Part shown: positions 61,116 to 64,000 of the stretch, piece after piece | Layout: each line of letters starts with the position of its first letter | Numbering within the stretch: position 1 is the first letter of the stretch | Assembly: GCA_024235215.1 (NCBI GenBank) | Contig: JACKMU010000002.1 | Span: 248,001-312,000, forward strand | Origin: Chromatiaceae bacterium | Lineage (GTDB): Bacteria > Pseudomonadota > Gammaproteobacteria > Chromatiales > Chromatiaceae | Direction of reading: 5' to 3' | Length of the DNA: 64,000 nucleotides | The notes under the pieces: model-generated | Told to the model about the DNA's origin: nothing | The model's database searches: none | What the model saw: the letters and a program-made list of their open reading frames with translations, nothing else | Position numbers and translations under genes: made by a program

Positions 61116-61400
61116 ATGAAACAGACTCTGCCCCTGGTGACGCTGGTGATAGCAACCACAGCAACCGGCCCGGTATCGGCATTCGATCCGGCCGCCGGAA
61201 AACTACTGGTGGATGGAAACTGTTACAGCTGCCACGGCAGCGAAATCTATACCCGTGCCGATCGGATGGTAAAATCCCGTTCCGGCCTGACTACCCAGGT
61301 ACAGCGCTGCGAACTAGCGCTTGGGCTCTCCTGGTTCGACGAAGATGTGGATAATGCAGCGGAGTACCTTAACCAGAAGTTCTACCATTTCGCCAAATAG
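61116..61400 (+). CDS. Small periplasmic cytochrome c
   Basis: A 94-residue protein with a signal peptide (MKQTLPLVTLVIATTATGPV, cleavage near VSA) and a single haem-binding motif CYSCH. An axial methionine ligand candidate is M in ADRMVKSRSGL. The C-terminal helix LNQKFYHFAK is typical of class I cytochromes. ATG 61116 has AGGAGAT 6 bp upstream. Lies 37 bp downstream of the Ste24-like gene and upstream of rsgA, likely co-transcribed. Electron partner unknown. Confidence 0.9.
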   Translation: MKQTLPLVTLVIATTATGPVSAFDPAAGKLLVDGNCYSCHGSEIYTRADRMVKSRSGLTTQVQRCELALGLSWFDEDVDNAAEYLNQKFYHFAK

Positions 61401-61430
61401 CTTCGGGTGCCTGGCCCGCATCAGCGCTGA

Positions 61431-62426
61431 ATGACTCGACGCAGACTCAGTCAACGGCAGCAAGCACGTATTGGTGCGATTCAGGAGAAGCGCAAGCAAC
61501 ATTTCGACCTGCGGGCACAGGATGCGTTGGCAACGGCTGCGGATGACAGCAGTCGCGAGGGTTGTGTCATCTCCCGCCACGGCCAGCATCTGGCAGTAGC
61601 CGATGCGGAAGGTGTGGTCCACCATTGTCTGTCACGCCAGAGCATCGGTGAACCGGTCTGCGGAGACAGAGTGATCTGGCAACGCATCACGCCAGGACAG
61701 GGGGTGGTTACCGCACTGCGTGACCGTATCAGCCTGTTAACCCGCCCTACCTACGGCGGAACCGAAAAACCGCTGGCCGCCAATCTCGACCGCCTGGTGA
61801 TCGTTCTCGCGCCTGAGCCGGTGCCCAGTCATTATCTGCTGGATCAGTATCTGGTGGCGGCCGAGAGCCTTGGAATAGGGGCAGTGATCGCCTTGAACAA
61901 ATCTGATCTGGTTGATCAGTCGGGAGTCGCTGAGTTTACCCGGGAGTTCGGACACTACGAAAAGATCGGTTATCCGCTGGTACGCGTGAGCGCCAAATTT
62001 GAGCATCAACTGGAGCCGTTGATCGACCAGCTGCGCAGCCACACCAGCATTCTGGTAGGTCAATCCGGCGTGGGCAAATCTTCTCTGGTCAACGCGCTGC
62101 TACCGGACATGGATATACAGACGGGTCGACTGTCGCACGCAACCCGGATGGGTCGCCACACCACATCGACTGCCAGTCTCTATACGCTGCCGCAAGGGGG
62201 TTATCTGATCGACTCTCCCGGGGTACGCAGTTTTCGCCTGAATCAGATGAATATACGCCAACTGGAAAGGGGGTTTCGTGAGTTTCAGCCATTCATCGGG
62301 CGGTGCCGCTTCAGTAATTGCAGCCACGTTCTTGAGCCCGATTGCGCGCTCATTGCTGCAGTTGAGCAGCAATTGATCCACCCGCGGCGGCTGGAAAATT
62401 TCCGTCACATGGCTGGCAGCCTATAG
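61431..62426 (+). CDS. rsgA: Ribosome small-subunit maturation GTPase RsgA
   Basis: A 331-residue circularly permuted GTPase acting late in 30S assembly. An N-terminal OB fold (VCGDRVIWQRI, about 75-86) precedes G4 ALNKSDL, G1 GQSGVGKSSL and G3 DSPGVRSF in permuted order. The C-terminal zinc knuckle includes CRFSNCSHVLEPDCAL. Length is typical. Neighbour of orn in many gammaproteobacteria. Confidence 0.97.
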   Translation: MTRRRLSQRQQARIGAIQEKRKQHFDLRAQDALATAADDSSREGCVISRHGQHLAVADAEGVVHHCLSRQSIGEPVCGDRVIWQRITPGQGVVTALRDRISLLTRPTYGGTEKPLAANLDRLVIVLAPEPVPSHYLLDQYLVAAESLGIGAVIALNKSDLVDQSGVAEFTREFGHYEKIGYPLVRVSAKFEHQLEPLIDQLRSHTSILVGQSGVGKSSLVNALLPDMDIQTGRLSHATRMGRHTTSTASLYTLPQGGYLIDSPGVRSFRLNQMNIRQLERGFREFQPFIGRCRFSNCSHVLEPDCALIAAVEQQLIHPRRLENFRHMAGSL

Positions 62427-62438
62427 ACACACTATCGA

Positions 62439-63791
62439 TCAGTGGAACTCAACCTGAATACGCGCACCACCCAGGTCACTGGCAGTGATCTCCAGTGATC
62501 CCCGGTAGAGCGCAATAATCTCTTTGGCGACCGCGAGGCCGATCCCCTGTCCAGGCTGACGTTGATCTATTCGCACACCCCGATTGAGTACCTCCGAGCG
62601 TTTGGTAACCGGAATACCTGGACCATCGTCTTCAATCACCAACCTGAATCCGCGCATCGAGGCGCTGCGCTCTAAGGCAAGTGGTCGAGCGGTGATATCC
62701 ACCCGATGCTGCCCATACTTGAACGCATTATCGAGCAGGTTGCCCACCACCTCCATCAGATCAGCCTGCTCGCCGTAAAAGCGGATACTCTGTTCCACTG
62801 TGATGCGCGCCTCGATCCGCTTCTCCCGATAGATGATCGCAAGCGTTGCGCAGAGGCGTTCGACGATCAGACGCAGGCTGACTGCCGTACCGGGCAGCAT
62901 GGTGCTGGAGGCGGCAGCCCGGCGCAGTTGGTACTGAACTATCTCATCCATCCGTTCCACCTGCTGCTTGACGGTCTGACGCAGTTCCAACGTGTCCCCA
63001 CCCTCGGCAGCTCCACGCAGCAGCGTGAGCGGGGTTTTCAGGCTGTGCGCCAGATCGCCGAGACTGTTGCGATAACGATCCCGACTGGCGCGGCCGCTTT
63101 GAATCAGCATATTGATGTTGCCGATCAGCCCTTGCAGCTCTTTCGGGTGGCTCCCAGTAATCGCATCCAAGTCGCCAGACTCCACCCGGTGCAGATCCGC
63201 AGCCACCTGGCGCAGTGGCTTGAGCCCCCAGCCCAGCACCACCCCCTGTGCAATCAGCAACAGCAACGACACCCCAACGATCCAGTAAAACAGGCGCTCG
63301 CGGAAAGCGCCAACCTGACGCTCTGTCGCCGCGGTGTTTTCCGCGATCGTGAAGCTGTAGTTGAGTTCATTCCCACTGTCATCTTGCCAGGCAACGCCGA
63401 AGTTCAGCAGATAGAACGCTTCAGCGCCCTGCAGCACGCGCTCGAAGCGATGGTCACCGGGAGCGAGCGAACGATTCAATCCGAGTTCGCGTCCCAGCAG
63501 CGATCCGGAGCGCCAGCGATATTTACCTTGCTCCCCCACTACTGCGGCATAGAGACCCGAGTCCGGAAGCGTCAGCCGGGGATTGGGGAGCGCTTCCGGC
63601 AGCCGCATCCGCCCCTGGAGATCCTCATCCGCAGCCCCGAGCAGCGCGTATACCTGCTGTAACAGCCGCTCCTGAACCGCGCTCTCCATGCTCTCACGGA
63701 AAGCCTGATCAAGTGCCAGTGCGCCAAGTCCCAGAAAAGCGGCAAGTACCAGAGTGGCCGCCAGCAACAGACGCGCATGAATCGATCGCAT
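62439..63791 (-). CDS. PhoQ-like sensor histidine kinase
   Basis: A 450-residue membrane kinase. TM1 is about 8-28 and TM2 about 168-190, enclosing a periplasmic sensor of about 140 residues. A HAMP domain follows (about 190-235). The phospho-acceptor is H249 in LAHSLKTPLTLL; the HSLKTPL form (serine after His) is that of PhoQ-type kinases. The ATP-binding domain has N (GNLLDNAFKYG), G1 (EDDGPGIP) and G2 (GQGIGLAVAKEI). Its start overlaps the stop of the response regulator gene. The stimulus is not readable; Mg2+/acid/peptide sensing is only by analogy. Confidence 0.92.
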   Translation of the reverse strand: MRSIHARLLLAATLVLAAFLGLGALALDQAFRESMESAVQERLLQQVYALLGAADEDLQGRMRLPEALPNPRLTLPDSGLYAAVVGEQGKYRWRSGSLLGRELGLNRSLAPGDHRFERVLQGAEAFYLLNFGVAWQDDSGNELNYSFTIAENTAATERQVGAFRERLFYWIVGVSLLLLIAQGVVLGWGLKPLRQVAADLHRVESGDLDAITGSHPKELQGLIGNINMLIQSGRASRDRYRNSLGDLAHSLKTPLTLLRGAAEGGDTLELRQTVKQQVERMDEIVQYQLRRAAASSTMLPGTAVSLRLIVERLCATLAIIYREKRIEARITVEQSIRFYGEQADLMEVVGNLLDNAFKYGQHRVDITARPLALERSASMRGFRLVIEDDGPGIPVTKRSEVLNRGVRIDQRQPGQGIGLAVAKEIIALYRGSLEITASDLGGARIQVEFH

Positions 63792-64000
63792 CAGGCATTT
63801 TCAGGGCTGGATTTGAACAGATAACCGCGCCCCCGGAGCGTCTCTATCGGTTGTAGTCTGCCATCTGGGTCGAGCTTGCGACGCAGACGGCCGATGAAGA
63901 CTTCGAGCACATTGCTGTCACGGTCACAATCCTCTGCGTAGATATGCTCGGTAAGTTCCGTTTTGGAGATCACCTTACCGCGATGGAGTAGCAGGTACTC
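63791..64000 (-). CDS. PhoP-like OmpR-family response regulator, C-terminal fragment (runs off window)
   Basis: The frame is open to the window edge, so only the last 69 residues are seen. They form the winged-helix C-terminal domain of an OmpR/PhoB-type regulator: ISKTELTEHIY, then SNVLEVFIGRLRRKLDPDG and the wing RGRGYLFKS. The receiver domain lies beyond base 64000. It is coupled to the PhoQ-like kinase gene by overlapping codons and is its cognate partner. Confidence 0.93.
   Translation of the reverse strand, partial: EYLLLHRGKVISKTELTEHIYAEDCDRDSNVLEVFIGRLRRKLDPDGRLQPIETLRGRGYLFKSSPENA

Overview
The window looks like a chromosomal segment of a free-living or symbiotic gammaproteobacterium of moderately high G+C, most like a sulfur-oxidising or otherwise autotrophy-capable Chromatiales-type lineage. 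This is inferred from gene content and order: a uvrY-uvrC-pgsA-tRNA-Gly-tRNA-Cys block, a purA-hisZ-hflCK-hflX-hfq-miaA-mutL-amiC-tsaE-nnrD-queG-orn block, a cbbQ/cbbO-type activase pair, a PEP-CTERM protein and a complete urea uptake plus urease operon. No ribosomal RNA or other species-level marker is present, so the lineage is a guess.

Layout. 1-3.8 kb: an envelope cluster (partial gene, M48 lipoprotein protease, lipoprotein) and two membrane proteins of unknown function. 4.3-8.2 kb: a two-gene operon joining a TIR-domain protein to a membrane-anchored nSTAND1-type ATPase, a candidate immune or cell-death signalling module. 8.4-11.5 kb: a PLP decarboxylase, YjbQ and a PEP-CTERM protein. 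11.7-22.7 kb (minus strand): one long operon urtABCDE - small His-containing membrane protein - ureDABCEFG, with a sigma-54 promoter and a probable NtrC site upstream. Together these genes import urea and hydrolyse it to ammonia under nitrogen control. 23-30.8 kb: FNR-type flavoprotein, MgtE, a CDF metal exporter with its CsoR/RcnR-family regulator and operator, two membrane proteins and a pterin dehydratase.

30.9-36.8 kb is a patchwork. It holds an integrase-like N-terminal stub, a decayed NitT/TauT-type ABC permease and ATPase, then an intact NAD-dependent molybdo-formate dehydrogenase (fused NuoE/NuoF-like diaphorase plus catalytic subunit) behind a textbook sigma-54 promoter. It ends in a 57-codon N-terminal fragment of FolE2 that stops 26 bp short of tRNA-Cys. 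This looks like the eroded remains of a nitrogen-regulated operon inserted or rearranged beside the tRNA genes.

36.8-64 kb is mostly conserved core genome: tRNAs, pgsA, uvrC, a family-5-like uracil-DNA glycosylase inserted between uvrC and uvrY, the cbbO/norD and cbbQ/norQ pair (no RuBisCO or NO reductase in the window), purine and histidine biosynthesis, HflKC/HflX/Hfq, tRNA modification, mismatch repair, cell-wall amidase, metabolite repair, Orn, a Ste24-like protease, a small cytochrome c, RsgA and a PhoQ/PhoP-like two-component system cut by the window end.

All functional calls come from reading motifs and gene order; no database search was run.
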